This document shows positions 24,789 through 33,760 of a stretch of 64,000 nucleotides of DNA, piece after piece. Made by a program: the position numbers and the translations under genes. This DNA comes from Chitinophagales bacterium. GTDB taxonomy: Bacteria > Bacteroidota > Bacteroidia > Chitinophagales > UBA2359. The notes under the pieces were generated by a model, which saw nothing but the letters and a program-made list of their open reading frames with translations, made no database searches and was not told where the DNA came from. The stretch covers positions 1 to 64,000 of the forward strand of contig JAEUUX010000128.1 in the NCBI GenBank assembly GCA_016787295.1, written 5' to 3'. How positions within the stretch are numbered: position 1 is the first letter of the stretch; every line of letters starts with the position of its first letter.

Positions 24789-26300
24789 ATGAAATATCTA
24801 TCTTTTATTGTTCTATTCCTATCATTATCCCTACATCATTCATTGGCGCAATGCGTTATTCACCTCAATGGTCAGGCGAGTAATTATACTATTTGCGAAG
24901 GCGATTTGCCTGGCATTTTGACCAACCCTACTGGACTCGGTACTTTTTCGGGGCCAGGCGTAATTGGCAATATTTTTAATCCCATCAACATACCGGGCGA
25001 ATTTGTCGTGACTTATGTTGCCAATGGTTGCAACATAAGTCAAATTATTACAGTACAGACTGTTGGACAATACCCCGAAATTAATCCTTTTCCGCCTATC
25101 ATTTGTGCCAACGACGAACCAATTACGCTAACAGGCAACGTACCTGCCGCAGTTTTTACTTTGGAAAATGGCATCATTTTGCCCAATGGTGTTTTAGACC
25201 CAAGTCTGTATCCAACAGGATCGCCTTTGATTATTAATTATAGTTATAACGCACCCAATGGTTGTGTTAGTAGCGACCAAGCCACCATCACCATCTTAAA
25301 CATACCTACCATCGACTTTAGCAATTTTCCGTCTATGGTGTGCGAAAACGCCGACCCTGTCGAGTTGCCACACAGTATTTTGTATACTTATAGTGGTACT
25401 AACATCAACGACAATATCTTTACACCCACCGAACCTGCCACTTATACCGTTACAGTAACAGCAGGGGCAGGCAGTTGTCTCACCACCGCTACCGCCAACC
25501 TTACCGTTGTCGATGCGGCTCCTCTTAGCATAACCAACACCAACGGCACTTGCGCCAACTTGCCCGACACCATACTTTATAATGGTACAAACCTAGGCGA
25601 AAATGCCACCTATACTTGGCAAATTCCAACTACCGCACAATTGATTAGCATTGGCGGCGATACGATAGTGGTCGACTATCAAGGTAGCGGCGAACAAATT
25701 ATTAACTTAACCATCGACAATACAGAGGAATGTGTCGAAAATACGGCTAATTTCACAATATCTACCCAACAAATTTCGGTCAATACCATCACTGACCAGC
25801 ACATTAATATAGGACAAACCATCGAGTTGACAACTGAAGTGGAGGTTTCTCCCCCCGACCTTACGCCTTCCATCTCTTGGACACCTTCCACAGATTTGAG
25901 TTGTGATGACTGTCTTGCACCCGAATATAGTCCCTCTATAATAGGCGAACATGAGTATATTGTCACAGCTTCATTAGATGGCGGTTGTATTGCATCAGAT
26001 ACCGTGCGAGTTTCCGTTATTTTTCCAAATGAAGTATTTATCCCCAATATTTTCACGCCTAACGATGATAGCGAAAATGACAACTTTTTGGCATTTGGCT
26101 TGTACACACAAACGATGAATATGAAAATTTTTGACCGTTGGGGAAGTCTAATTTTTGAAACCAACAATATCGAAGAAGGCTGGAACGGCACCTACCAAAA
26201 CCGTCGTGTTAATACGGGTACTTATATCTATCTCATCACGATTACCGACGAAAACGGCACTCAAGAAGTTTACCAAGGCGATGTAACCGTAGCCTATTAA
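24789..26300 (+). CDS. T9SS type B cargo protein (gliding-motility C-terminal domain)
   Basis: This is a 503-residue exported surface protein. A signal peptide ends near LHHSLAQ. The body is made of repeated beta-sandwich-like modules with spaced cysteines and TYTVTVTAG-type strands. The last ~90 residues form a typical type B sorting domain: VFIPNIFTPNDDSENDNF, then MKIFDRWGSLIFETN, GWNGTYQNRRVNTGTYIYLI and a final beta strand. It is followed after 44 bases by the PorP/SprF-like gene, the usual partner of type B cargo. It is probably translocated across the outer membrane by the type IX system. Confidence 0.9.
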   Translation: MKYLSFIVLFLSLSLHHSLAQCVIHLNGQASNYTICEGDLPGILTNPTGLGTFSGPGVIGNIFNPINIPGEFVVTYVANGCNISQIITVQTVGQYPEINPFPPIICANDEPITLTGNVPAAVFTLENGIILPNGVLDPSLYPTGSPLIINYSYNAPNGCVSSDQATITILNIPTIDFSNFPSMVCENADPVELPHSILYTYSGTNINDNIFTPTEPATYTVTVTAGAGSCLTTATANLTVVDAAPLSITNTNGTCANLPDTILYNGTNLGENATYTWQIPTTAQLISIGGDTIVVDYQGSGEQIINLTIDNTEECVENTANFTISTQQISVNTITDQHINIGQTIELTTEVEVSPPDLTPSISWTPSTDLSCDDCLAPEYSPSIIGEHEYIVTASLDGGCIASDTVRVSVIFPNEVFIPNIFTPNDDSENDNFLAFGLYTQTMNMKIFDRWGSLIFETNNIEEGWNGTYQNRRVNTGTYIYLITITDENGTQEVYQGDVTVAY

Positions 26301-26344
26301 AACACCCACCACCATTGGCACAACGCCCAAAATTTCTCTATAGT

Positions 26345-27373
26345 ATGAAAAAAATTATTGCCCTATTTTGTTTGTTTGTGTCTTTCACAGCATTGGCACA
26401 AGACCTTCAATTTTCTCAAAACTATGCCGTTCCTGCTTTGGTCAATCCTGCTATGACAGGAATTATGAATGGCAACATCCGTTTCAATGCGGCATACCGC
26501 AATCAATGGAACAGTTTGATGCCAAACACGCCTTTTCGTAGCATTTTTGCCGCTGCCGAAGTAGCCTTTAGCGGTTTTCGTGCCTACGACCGTTTAGCAG
26601 CGGGCGTAATGGTATACAACGACAAAGGCGGAACAGTGGGTATAAATACCAATACTTTTCAGGTCAATTTGGCATACAATGCAGCTTTGAGCGAAACTAT
26701 GTATGTCTCCATAGGCATGTCAGGCGGCATTTTACAAAAAAGTTTAGATTTGAGTGCCGCACAATTTGGCAATCAATACGAAGGTGCTTACAATGCGTCC
26801 TTGCCCACTGGCGAAATATGGACTAATACCAACCTTAGCCGTCCCGATTTGGGAGCGGGAGTATTGGCATATTGGACACCCTCGCTGCGCAAAAACTTGT
26901 TCATGGGAATGGGTATGTATCACGTTTTGCGTCCCGATTTTGGTTTTACAGGCTATACCAAAGATATTTTAAAAGGCAAAATGTCGGCACAAGTGGGTGG
27001 TAGTTTTCCGATAAGCGAAAAAATAGACATCGTTCCGAGCCTTTATTTCATCAACCAACAACAAGCCTATCAATTGATGGGTGGCGGTTTTATGCGTTAT
27101 ATTTTTGATTATCAACGTCGCACAGGTTTGGAAAAGGCACTTAGTATTGGAACATGGGCGCGCATGGTGGGCGGCACACAAGCAAGTCTTGCAGCCATTA
27201 TTCCAGTCATAAAATTGGATTATGATAATCTTGCTGTTGGAGTGAGTTATGATGTGGCAACAAACCAATTGCGCACAGCTACGAGCGGTAATGGTGGTTT
27301 GGAAATAAGTCTTTCCTACATTGTCAAAACTCCGCAACAACAGAAAAAAGTGGTAGATTGTCCGCGTTTTTAG
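26345..27373 (+). CDS. PorP/SprF-family type IX secretion outer-membrane protein
   Basis: This is a 342-residue protein with a signal peptide (LFCLFVSFTALAQ) followed by the PorP/SprF start QDLQFSQNYAVPALVNPAMTG. The rest alternates as expected for an outer-membrane beta-barrel (YRNQWNSLM, LAAGVMVYNDKGG, YVSIGMSGGI). Such proteins anchor or help translocate type B cargo. The frame is open to 26315, but the ATG at 26345 directly precedes the signal peptide and gives the normal N-terminus. It forms a pair with the cargo gene upstream. Confidence 0.92.
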   Translation: MKKIIALFCLFVSFTALAQDLQFSQNYAVPALVNPAMTGIMNGNIRFNAAYRNQWNSLMPNTPFRSIFAAAEVAFSGFRAYDRLAAGVMVYNDKGGTVGINTNTFQVNLAYNAALSETMYVSIGMSGGILQKSLDLSAAQFGNQYEGAYNASLPTGEIWTNTNLSRPDLGAGVLAYWTPSLRKNLFMGMGMYHVLRPDFGFTGYTKDILKGKMSAQVGGSFPISEKIDIVPSLYFINQQQAYQLMGGGFMRYIFDYQRRTGLEKALSIGTWARMVGGTQASLAAIIPVIKLDYDNLAVGVSYDVATNQLRTATSGNGGLEISLSYIVKTPQQQKKVVDCPRF

Positions 27374-27400
27374 CTATAAACAAACACCAATATCAATACC

Positions 27401-27437
27401 AAAACGGCTGCCTCTTTTGAAAGAGACAGCCGTTTTT
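27401..27437. terminator. Bidirectional terminator between converging genes
   Basis: AAAACGGCTGCCTCTT (27401-27416) pairs with 27421-27436 with one mismatch; T5 follows on the plus strand and U4 on the minus strand. Confidence 0.85.
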
Positions 27438-27452
27438 CGATTTGGGCAAACA

Positions 27453-27935
27453 TTATCTGTAGTATTTGTAAATATCTTTTGCAAGTGATTCGCCCAGTTT
27501 AGCGACTTGATTTTTGTTTTTGTCGTAGATATAAATGGTTGGAGTGTCTTCTGCATCAGGATAAAAATCAAAAATTTTCATGTTTTTATCATGCAAGAAA
27601 ATGACATTTTTGTTGCCTTTGAAGTATTTATTCTGAAATTCGGCGATTTGTTTAGCATCACCAAATGAAACCCACACCATTTTGGTATTTTTGAACTTAT
27701 TGATATTTGCAACAATATCTTTCGTTACTTTTTCGCAATGTTCACAAGATGGGTCAAAATAAACAACCGTTAGGTACTTGTCATAACTAATTTGTTTGGC
27801 TCCGAAAACGTTACCTTTGAGGTCAAAAAACTTAAAATCGGGCAATTTCTTGGCAGCTTTTGTTTGCGCCGAAACATTGACAATTGCCATACAGCAAATA
27901 GCGATGCTCAATGCAATTTGGAATAGAAATTTCAT
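27453..27935 (-). CDS. Exported thioredoxin-like protein (TlpA/AhpC-type)
   Basis: This is a 160-residue periplasmic protein with a signal peptide ending near VNVSAQ. The thioredoxin fold is seen from LTVVYFDPSCEHCEKV, where CEHC (about residues 65-68) is the redox pair, to the cis-proline region EDTPTIYIYD near residue 138. CEHC is an uncommon active-site variant but is found in Bacteroidota TlpA-like proteins. Its substrate is unknown. Confidence 0.85.
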   Translation of the reverse strand: MKFLFQIALSIAICCMAIVNVSAQTKAAKKLPDFKFFDLKGNVFGAKQISYDKYLTVVYFDPSCEHCEKVTKDIVANINKFKNTKMVWVSFGDAKQIAEFQNKYFKGNKNVIFLHDKNMKIFDFYPDAEDTPTIYIYDKNKNQVAKLGESLAKDIYKYYR

Positions 27936-28190
27936 GGTTTTGTGTTTTTTAAAATACTGTAATAGCAGTTAGACTTTTAAGGCAATCAAAGGTTTAATAA
28001 ACGTTTTTTTTATTCAATTTTTTGGAGATTTTGTCTTTCAGAAGGTCAATCTATGGTCTAATTTGGCATTGCAACGCGCGTGAGCAATATTATTATCCAA
28101 TTCAATACTTTCCTCCAAAAAAATATCAAAAAAAATATGCGAACCATCTTTTGTTAGACGATTCGCATAAAGGAATAACGATAATAAAAA

Positions 28191-28243
28191 TTGTTGGCAT
28201 TAGACTAAAATTTGTTGGCATTTTTAAAAAAATTGTTGGCATT
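28191..28243. repeat. Three short direct repeats at 21-bp spacing
   Basis: TTGTTGGCATT occurs at 28191-28201, 28212-28222 and 28233-28243, exactly 21 bases apart, preceded each time by A-rich DNA. They lie just past the stop codon (28253) of the minus-strand transglycosylase gene. Confidence 0.8.
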
Positions 28244-28252
28244 TGAAATTGG

Positions 28253-28981
28253 TTATAATCCTGCTTCCAAAGTAGCAGTAGGATTTGTGGTTTTGCTGTT
28301 AGTACCATCTTTGGCGATAAAGAAGGCAGTAGGATAAATTTTTTCCATATGTTTGTCAATATCCCGCACTGTCACTCGTCCATCGTTGTCGTGGTCTAAA
28401 CCCGAATTTTGTTCATAGTTCACCGAAGGTTTGGCATAGAGCGTATAGCAATAGTCACCTCCCAAAGCGCGCGGGTAGAGAATAGCCAAATAGAGGTCGG
28501 TCAGCGATTTAAATTCACCATAACGGTCTTTCACATTGCTGAGGTACTTATAAACATAGTCCATTTGTTTAATAGGTCCTGCATTTTTTACACTATTGAC
28601 CGACACACCAAAATCTTTGATAGTGGCAGGCATCCATTGTATTAGCCCCACTGCACCGCTACCTTTGTAGTTCTCTACCGAACTGTTAAACTTAGACTCG
28701 GAGTACATAACTGCCATTAACCATTCGGGCGGAACATTGAGACGTTCGGCGGTGTGGCGAACCTTGTCTTCAAAAGCCTCCGAATCGTCTATATATACTT
28801 GAGCTTTGTGCATCAAATAGAGCGATTCGTCATTGTTGCCCCACAGCGCCAGCTCTTGGTCGCCATAGAATAGGCGATATGTAAATAGGTTGGTCAGAAA
28901 AATAACTACAACCAAAAGAATTAAAGCTCGTAAATCGAGGACGATTTCGCGCTTGCCATTAAGTTTAATTAATCGATACAT
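28253..28981 (-). CDS. Membrane-anchored lytic transglycosylase (SLT domain) with EF-hand-like loop
   Basis: This is a 242-residue inner-membrane-anchored enzyme that would cleave peptidoglycan. One membrane segment (residues 18-37) leads into the periplasm. The SLT-type core is visible: PPEWLMAVMYSESKFNSSV with Glu95 as the likely catalytic acid, then GAVGLIQWMPATIKDF and MDYVYKYL. Near residue 195 a calcium-loop-like DHDNDGRVTVRDID follows. Some SLT enzymes carry such EF-hand motifs. The gene is alone. Confidence 0.82.
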   Translation of the reverse strand: MYRLIKLNGKREIVLDLRALILLVVVIFLTNLFTYRLFYGDQELALWGNNDESLYLMHKAQVYIDDSEAFEDKVRHTAERLNVPPEWLMAVMYSESKFNSSVENYKGSGAVGLIQWMPATIKDFGVSVNSVKNAGPIKQMDYVYKYLSNVKDRYGEFKSLTDLYLAILYPRALGGDYCYTLYAKPSVNYEQNSGLDHDNDGRVTVRDIDKHMEKIYPTAFFIAKDGTNSKTTNPTATLEAGL

Positions 28982-29391
28982 AATTAATAGATTGGAAGAT
29001 AATGAGAAATTTTGTGCCTACTTACTAAAAAACATAATATAACGCTATAGTCATCTTTTTTAGTGTATAGACCCCATTATTGGAGGTTTGGTTTATTTTG
29101 ATGCTGCAAATTTACTAACTTTTTTAGTATTTTACTAATTTTTTGACAAAAAAAAATAGATTTTTTTTTCTTTAACGCATAAGTCCCTGATTATCAGCAG
29201 CTTTTATATCGTATTAATTTTAAGGCAATATACACATTTGGAAGCATCAGGGTTGTGTTCTGTATACTTCAGCATACAGTTTGTATAGTTTTTTGCTAAA
29301 CAGTTGTTGGTTTTTTTGGAAAAAATAAACACGAATAAGTTCAAACAATGGATTTTTATCGTGTTGATAGGCACAACATATCGAAAAAGAT
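28982..29391. other. AT-rich intergenic stretch
   Basis: About 410 bases with long A/T runs (for example 29151-29173). Possible reading frames here are antisense or cross the neighbouring terminator, and none is convincing. No repeat or clear promoter was seen. Confidence 0.5.
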
Positions 29392-29428
29392 AGCCCAATA
29401 AAACTTCATAATAACATTTTATTGGGCT
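29392..29428 (-). terminator. Terminator of the lipoprotein gene
   Basis: AGCCCAATAAAA (29392-29403) pairs perfectly with TTTTATTGGGCT (29417-29428); a U5 tract follows on the minus strand. Confidence 0.8.
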
Positions 29429-29444
29429 GTCTTTTTTGGGAAAA

Positions 29445-30392
29445 CTAATCAAAGTATTCAATGGTGCGCAAAGACATACCTTCCACTTTACCATTCAAAA
29501 TCATGATTTGTTTTATCCAATTACCCTTATCATCAAATTCGTATTTAAATTCCTGAAGCGTATCGCCTTTGGGGTTGTTGCCCTGAATTTTGTTGTCCAA
29601 CTTATTGATATTGCCATTGGCATCATAATAGATTTTTTTGGTGATGGTGGCTTTTTGTTGTGGGTATTCCCAAATTTCTTCTGTTTGTTGTCCTTTTTGA
29701 TTAAAAGAAAACATACCTTTATTGAATAAAGTATTTTTTTTGTCAAAATTTTGGGTTTCTATCACATTGCCATAATCGTCATAACCATAGACCGAATGGG
29801 CAAACAATTCGTCGGTATCTGGTTTTTTCTTGTCTTCTTGAGTTTTGTTGCCTTTTTTGTCAAACACAGCGGTTGTTATTTCGCGCAAAGTGTCGTTAAA
29901 AATTGTGCGGGTTTCGGTGTTGAGTCCTTGGTCGTTGTATTTGAGTTCGTAGCGGGTTTTGAGTTTTTCGCTGGTCGTAAAGTTTTTAGTTATCTCAAAC
30001 ACTTTGGTTTCTACCAACAAATCTTGGTCATTATAGATATAGACTTGTTTAATAATTTTTTTGGTTTTGAAATCGGACCGAATGTTTTCAATAATATTAC
30101 CTTTTTCGTTGTAGGTGTTGCTAAGGTCATTTTCTTCTTGCAACTTGCTACCCTGCACTACTTTGCCATCTTTTTCGGAGGCGTGATAGCGATTTTCGGT
30201 GATCTTTTTTACATTGCCTTTTAGGTTGTCCAACTCCCACGCTTTTTTAGGAGGTTTGATACCAGCTCCATTGGTGGCGGGTGCATTGTTGGCGGCAGCG
30301 GCGGTTTGAGTGGGTTGCGATACGGCTTTATTTTCATGTTGACATGCCACCATGCACAAGGCAAGGGCAGTTACCAAAGCTATCATTTTCAT
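29445..30392 (-). CDS. Lipoprotein with YD-like repeats
   Basis: This is a 315-residue envelope protein. From the ATG at 30392 the signal is MKMIALVTALALCMVAC, a lipobox with Cys17 as the anchor. A low-complexity Ala/Thr/Asn linker follows (to about residue 45). The rest consists of repeated short beta strands with the Y(N/D)(D/E)xGN pattern (TYNEKGNII, IYNDQDLL, KYNDQGLN, YGYDDYGNVIE, YYDANGNIN, EFDDKGNWIK), as in Rhs/YD-type or antigen-like Bacteroidota lipoproteins. An upstream TTG at 30416 in the same frame sits inside the TACCTTTG core and is rejected. Function unknown. Confidence 0.82.
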   Translation of the reverse strand: MKMIALVTALALCMVACQHENKAVSQPTQTAAAANNAPATNGAGIKPPKKAWELDNLKGNVKKITENRYHASEKDGKVVQGSKLQEENDLSNTYNEKGNIIENIRSDFKTKKIIKQVYIYNDQDLLVETKVFEITKNFTTSEKLKTRYELKYNDQGLNTETRTIFNDTLREITTAVFDKKGNKTQEDKKKPDTDELFAHSVYGYDDYGNVIETQNFDKKNTLFNKGMFSFNQKGQQTEEIWEYPQQKATITKKIYYDANGNINKLDNKIQGNNPKGDTLQEFKYEFDDKGNWIKQIMILNGKVEGMSLRTIEYFD

Positions 30393-30413
30393 GTTTTTTG
30401 TTTTTTTCGGGGG

Positions 30414-30421
30414 CAAAGGTA
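30414..30421 (-). promoter_or_regulatory. Promoter core of the YD-lipoprotein gene
   Basis: TACCTTTG on the minus strand, 21 bases before the ATG at 30392. No TTTG box lies at the expected distance. Confidence 0.5.
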
Positions 30422-30485
30422 CGCATTTTTTGGCGTTTCGCAGCCTAAATATTGCTAAAAACCTTTAAAATTGGCTAAAGTTCCG

Positions 30486-30493
30486 TACCTTTG
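30486..30493 (+). promoter_or_regulatory. Promoter core of serS
   Basis: TACCTTTG, 86 bases before the serS ATG, back to back with the lipoprotein promoter. The upstream box is not clear. Confidence 0.5.
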
Positions 30494-30579
30494 CACCTCA
30501 AATAGCCCAAAACGATTATGAACAGACTATTGAGCAATTTTTAAAGGCTACCATAGTCGGCTAACTATTCACTTTTTTT

Positions 30580-31854
30580 ATGTTAGAAATAACTACTATC
30601 CGTCAAAATCCCGAGGCTGTTATAGCCCGTTTAAAGGTCAAATATGTCGAAAATGCTGCCGAAATGGTAGCCCAAATTTTGCAATATGATGCACAGCGTC
30701 GTAGTTTGCAACAACAGCGCGACGACTTATTGAACCGAAGCAATACCCTCGCCCAAGAAATAGGGCAGTTGTATAAACAAGGCAAACGCCCCGAAGCTGA
30801 TGCCCTAAAAGCCGAAACCCTAAGTCTGAAGGAAAGCATTAAACAAGCCGAAGCCGATTTTGCGAGTATCGACGAACAGCTCAACCAAACTTTGGTGCAG
30901 TTGCCCAATTTGCCACACGAACTGGTGCCAGAAGGTGCAACGCCCGAGGAAAATTTTGAGATTCGACGCGGCGGCACTATTCCTGCCCTACACGATAAAG
31001 CGCAACCACACTGGGATTTGGTACAAAAATACCGCCTCATTGATTTCGAGACAGGAGCAAAAATCACTGGTTCGGGTTTCCCTCTGTTTGTGGGGCGCGG
31101 TGCTAAGTTGCAACGTGCTTTAATCAATTTTTTCTTAGACCGTGCCACCGAAGCAGGTTATACGGAATATATTCCGCCGCACGTAGTTAATCACGCGAGT
31201 GCCTATGCCACAGGGCAATTACCCGACAAAGAGGCACAAATGTATCATGTGACCCTCGACGACCTCTACCTCATTCCCACCGCCGAAGTACCATTAACCA
31301 ACATCTACCGCGATGTTATTTTGCCCGAAAGCGAATTGCCTATCCGTCTCACAGGCTACACACCTTGCTTCAGACGTGAAGCAGGTGCAGCAGGCAAAGA
31401 CACGCGCGGTTTGAACCGTTTGCACCAATTTGACAAAGTAGAAATTGTGCAGGTGCAGCACCCCGAACACTCCTACGCCGCTTTAGACGAAATGGTGTTG
31501 CATGTCGAACAGATTTTGCAAAGTCTTCAACTACCCTACCGCATCATTCGTTTGTGTGGCGGAGATATGTCTTTTGCTTCTGCCATGACCTACGATTTTG
31601 AGGTCTATTCGGCTGCCCAACAAAAATGGTTGGAGGTGAGTTCGGTATCCAATTTCGAAACTTTCCAAGCCAACCGTTTGCAATTGCGCTACCGCGATGC
31701 CAACAAAAAAAATCGCTTGGCACACACCCTCAACGGTAGTGCCTTAGCCCTACCGCGCATCATGGCTGCCTTGTTAGAAAACAACCAAACACCCGACGGC
31801 ATTGTCGTTCCTGATGTGTTGTGTCCTTATACAGGCTTTTCGATGATTGACTAA
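30580..31854 (+). CDS. serS: Seryl-tRNA synthetase
   Basis: SerRS charges tRNA-Ser with serine. The 424 residues have the class II layout: MLEITTIRQNPEAVIARL, an N-terminal coiled-coil arm (about residues 30-105), then the catalytic core with GSGFPLFVGRGAKLQRALINF, PTAEVPLTN, motif 2 FRREAGAAGKDTRGLNRLHQ and motif 3 LNGSALALPRIMAALLENNQ. The length is normal. It forms a single unit ending in the hairpin at 31877. Confidence 0.98.
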   Translation: MLEITTIRQNPEAVIARLKVKYVENAAEMVAQILQYDAQRRSLQQQRDDLLNRSNTLAQEIGQLYKQGKRPEADALKAETLSLKESIKQAEADFASIDEQLNQTLVQLPNLPHELVPEGATPEENFEIRRGGTIPALHDKAQPHWDLVQKYRLIDFETGAKITGSGFPLFVGRGAKLQRALINFFLDRATEAGYTEYIPPHVVNHASAYATGQLPDKEAQMYHVTLDDLYLIPTAEVPLTNIYRDVILPESELPIRLTGYTPCFRREAGAAGKDTRGLNRLHQFDKVEIVQVQHPEHSYAALDEMVLHVEQILQSLQLPYRIIRLCGGDMSFASAMTYDFEVYSAAQQKWLEVSSVSNFETFQANRLQLRYRDANKKNRLAHTLNGSALALPRIMAALLENNQTPDGIVVPDVLCPYTGFSMID

Positions 31855-31876
31855 AATCGTGTTTTTGAGCATAAAA

Positions 31877-31921
31877 ATAGCACCACCTTTTTTCCGAAAT
31901 AGGACAAAAAGGTGGTGCTAT
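31877..31921. terminator. Bidirectional terminator between serS and queD
   Basis: ATAGCACCACCTTTTT (31877-31892) pairs perfectly with 31906-31921. Read on the minus strand, it is followed by a U-rich tail. Confidence 0.8.
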
Positions 31922-31941
31922 GCGTTTTGGGGTATCGACAA

Positions 31942-32355
31942 TTATTCGCCAAAATACTCAACATAGATGTTCTCTGTTTCGCGCAATTTGATGGCGTGTA
32001 ACTGATAGTTGGTAGCTGTCAAATGGGGTTGCAGTTCCTCCCAGATAGCTTTGGCAAAATTTTCGGTCGAGGGAAATTTGTCTTTCAAAAAAGGCACATC
32101 TAAATTAAGATTTTTGTGGTCTACTTTTTCTACGATGTGGGTTTGTATGATGTTTTTTAGGTCGACAGCATTAATAATAAAACCTGTATTAGGGTCAGGC
32201 GTGCCTTTGACAGTCACAAACAACTCGTAGTTGTGTCCATGCCAATTTTCGTTAGCACATTTTCCAAAGACGCGCTTGTTTTCCTCGTCGGACCAATTGG
32301 GGTTGCACAACTTATGAGCAGCATTAAAGCATTCGCGGCGTGTTAGATAAATCAT
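31942..32355 (-). CDS. queD: 6-carboxytetrahydropterin synthase (QueD / PTPS family)
   Basis: QueD makes 6-carboxytetrahydropterin in the queuosine/7-deazaguanine pathway. From the ATG at 32355 the protein has 137 residues. Zinc-binding histidines are in FNAAHKL and WHGHNYEL, with the catalytic Cys just before (FGKCANENWHGHN). Later elements are DVPF..., FPSTENFAKAIWEEL and the substrate Glu in LRETENIYVEY. An upstream in-frame start at 32427 would lie before the TACCTTTG core at 32375-32382 (minus) and is rejected. No other que gene is nearby. Confidence 0.93.
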   Translation of the reverse strand: MIYLTRRECFNAAHKLCNPNWSDEENKRVFGKCANENWHGHNYELFVTVKGTPDPNTGFIINAVDLKNIIQTHIVEKVDHKNLNLDVPFLKDKFPSTENFAKAIWEELQPHLTATNYQLHAIKLRETENIYVEYFGE

Positions 32356-32374
32356 AATTGTTAGAAAATTTGTG

Positions 32375-32382
32375 CAAAGGTA
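32375..32382 (-). promoter_or_regulatory. Promoter core of queD
   Basis: TACCTTTG on the minus strand, 19 bases before the chosen start codon. The -33 box is not clear. Confidence 0.5.
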
Positions 32383-32427
32383 CAGCTTTTTAGGGGATTT
32401 TGGGTGTATACATTGCTTGGCAACCAC

Positions 32428-32693
32428 TTAAATTGGTCAATAATATATTGTGACAACGCTTCCAACACCTATTCCAATTTGGACAAAGAATAGGTGTGTT
32501 GGTATATACCTCAATGGTCACGTGCCGTATTAGTCACTCGTCGTAGCAAGGCGCATAGATACATTGCTGGGCTGTCCATAGCGTTCGTTCCAGAACAGAT
32601 AGTTTTTTGTTGTTACTTTTCGGATGTTCAAAACTAGTGTTCTATTTTGTCGGAAAAAAGCTATTTTTGTTGTAAAAAATAACGATATGGTTT
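32428..32693. other. Intergenic stretch with an imperfect hairpin
   Basis: It holds an inverted repeat (CCAACACCTATTC at 32462-32474 with 32488-32502, two-base bulge) without a clear T tract. GTGTTCTATTTTGTC at about 32635-32650 recurs near the inverted repeat copy at 43991. No gene is seen. Confidence 0.5.
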
Positions 32694-32812
32694 GTCGAAT
32701 GGCGAAGCGCGTTAGGGATGCGGAGGGTGGCGTTAGCCAGTGCGGAGAGCAACGCAGCACCAAGCGTAGCGAAGCCCGCAGCAGCCCGACCCGCAGGGAA
32801 ACGCCCAAAAAT
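32694..32812 (+). repeat. Dispersed GC-rich repeat, copy 2 (long form)
   Basis: From GTCGAATGGCGAAGCGCG to GGGAAACGCCCAAAAATC. Same core as copies 1, 3 and 4. It is followed by about 40 bases (ATTATCGAACTATTTAACCC and CAAATGGAAC) that also follow copy 3. Confidence 0.9.
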
Positions 32813-32878
32813 CAATGCGTTATTATCGAACTATTTAACCCAAATGGAACACTATCTCCTGAAGGAATATTTTTTTAC

Positions 32879-33730
32879 TCATGGAATCAACACATTGTCT
32901 ATCAAACGTATATCACCCACTTTGAGCGCAATACAAGCCACAATTTCGGCGGCATCGTCCCAATTTTGGAGACTTTGTAGCGTAATAGCATTGCAAACTT
33001 CCAAATACTCTACCTTAAAATCGGGTTCTTCTTCCAAAACAGCGATACTAATTTGGCACAACTGTTCAATATTCGCTTGGCGATAATGTTTGCGAACGTG
33101 TGACAATGCTTGATATATTTTGGCAGCGCGTTGTCGTTGGTCGGAGGTTAAGCGCTCGTTGCGCGAACTCATCGCCAAACCGTGTGGCTCGCGCAAAGTA
33201 GGGCAACCAAACAACTCAATAGGACGTTGTGTGAGTTGCAAATAACGACGCACAATTGCCAACTGTTGAAAATCTTTTTGTCCCATATACAAATGGTCAG
33301 GCATAACAATATTGAGCAATTTCTCTACCACTTGTAACATACCCGCAAAATGCCCCGGACGTTGCGCTCCTTCCATAGGCAAGTCTAAGCCGCCTAAATC
33401 GTATTGCGGTTTAGTGACGGTTTCGTTGGGTGGGTACATTTCGTCGACATCAGGCAAAAACAAGACATCACAACCGTTTTGTATCAACAAATCACAATCG
33501 GTTGCTGTTGTGCGTGGATATTTCGCAAAATCGTTTGGGTCATTGAATTGCGTTGGATTTACAAAAATACTGCATACAGCATAGTCACCTTTTGCCTTCG
33601 CCGCTGCTATCAAAGAAACATGTCCTTGATGCAAAGCTCCCATCGTAGGTGCAAAGCCTATCGTTTTGCCCTGATTTCGCTGGTAGGCAAGGTGGTTTTG
33701 GAGGTCAAATATTTTTTTAAAGATATACAT
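32879..33730 (-). CDS. panC: Pantothenate synthetase
   Basis: PanC joins pantoate and beta-alanine with ATP to form pantothenate, a coenzyme A precursor. The 283 residues have the nucleotidyl-transferase signature: GFAPTMGALHQGHVSLI with the HxGH-type His34/His37, then SIFVNPTQFNDPNDF, MEGAQRPGHFAGMLQVV, MGQKDFQQL and the MSSRNERL loop. It is complete and 30 bases downstream of the isoaspartyl peptidase gene on the same strand, so the two are probably cotranscribed. panB and panD are not in the window. Confidence 0.97.
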   Translation of the reverse strand: MYIFKKIFDLQNHLAYQRNQGKTIGFAPTMGALHQGHVSLIAAAKAKGDYAVCSIFVNPTQFNDPNDFAKYPRTTATDCDLLIQNGCDVLFLPDVDEMYPPNETVTKPQYDLGGLDLPMEGAQRPGHFAGMLQVVEKLLNIVMPDHLYMGQKDFQQLAIVRRYLQLTQRPIELFGCPTLREPHGLAMSSRNERLTSDQRQRAAKIYQALSHVRKHYRQANIEQLCQISIAVLEEEPDFKVEYLEVCNAITLQSLQNWDDAAEIVACIALKVGDIRLIDNVLIP

Positions 33731-33760
33731 AATAATCTGGTAGCGGTGCTTAAAAAGAGT

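Noticed and set aside
25679-26191. 170-codon open frame on the minus strand
   Set aside because: Antisense to the T9SS type B cargo gene and without protein-like features.
29204-29494. 96-codon minus-strand frame
   Set aside because: It starts inside the lipoprotein gene and crosses that gene's terminator.
30603-31148. 181-codon open frame on the minus strand
   Set aside because: Antisense to serS; Arg/Cys/Ser-rich product typical of a shadow frame.
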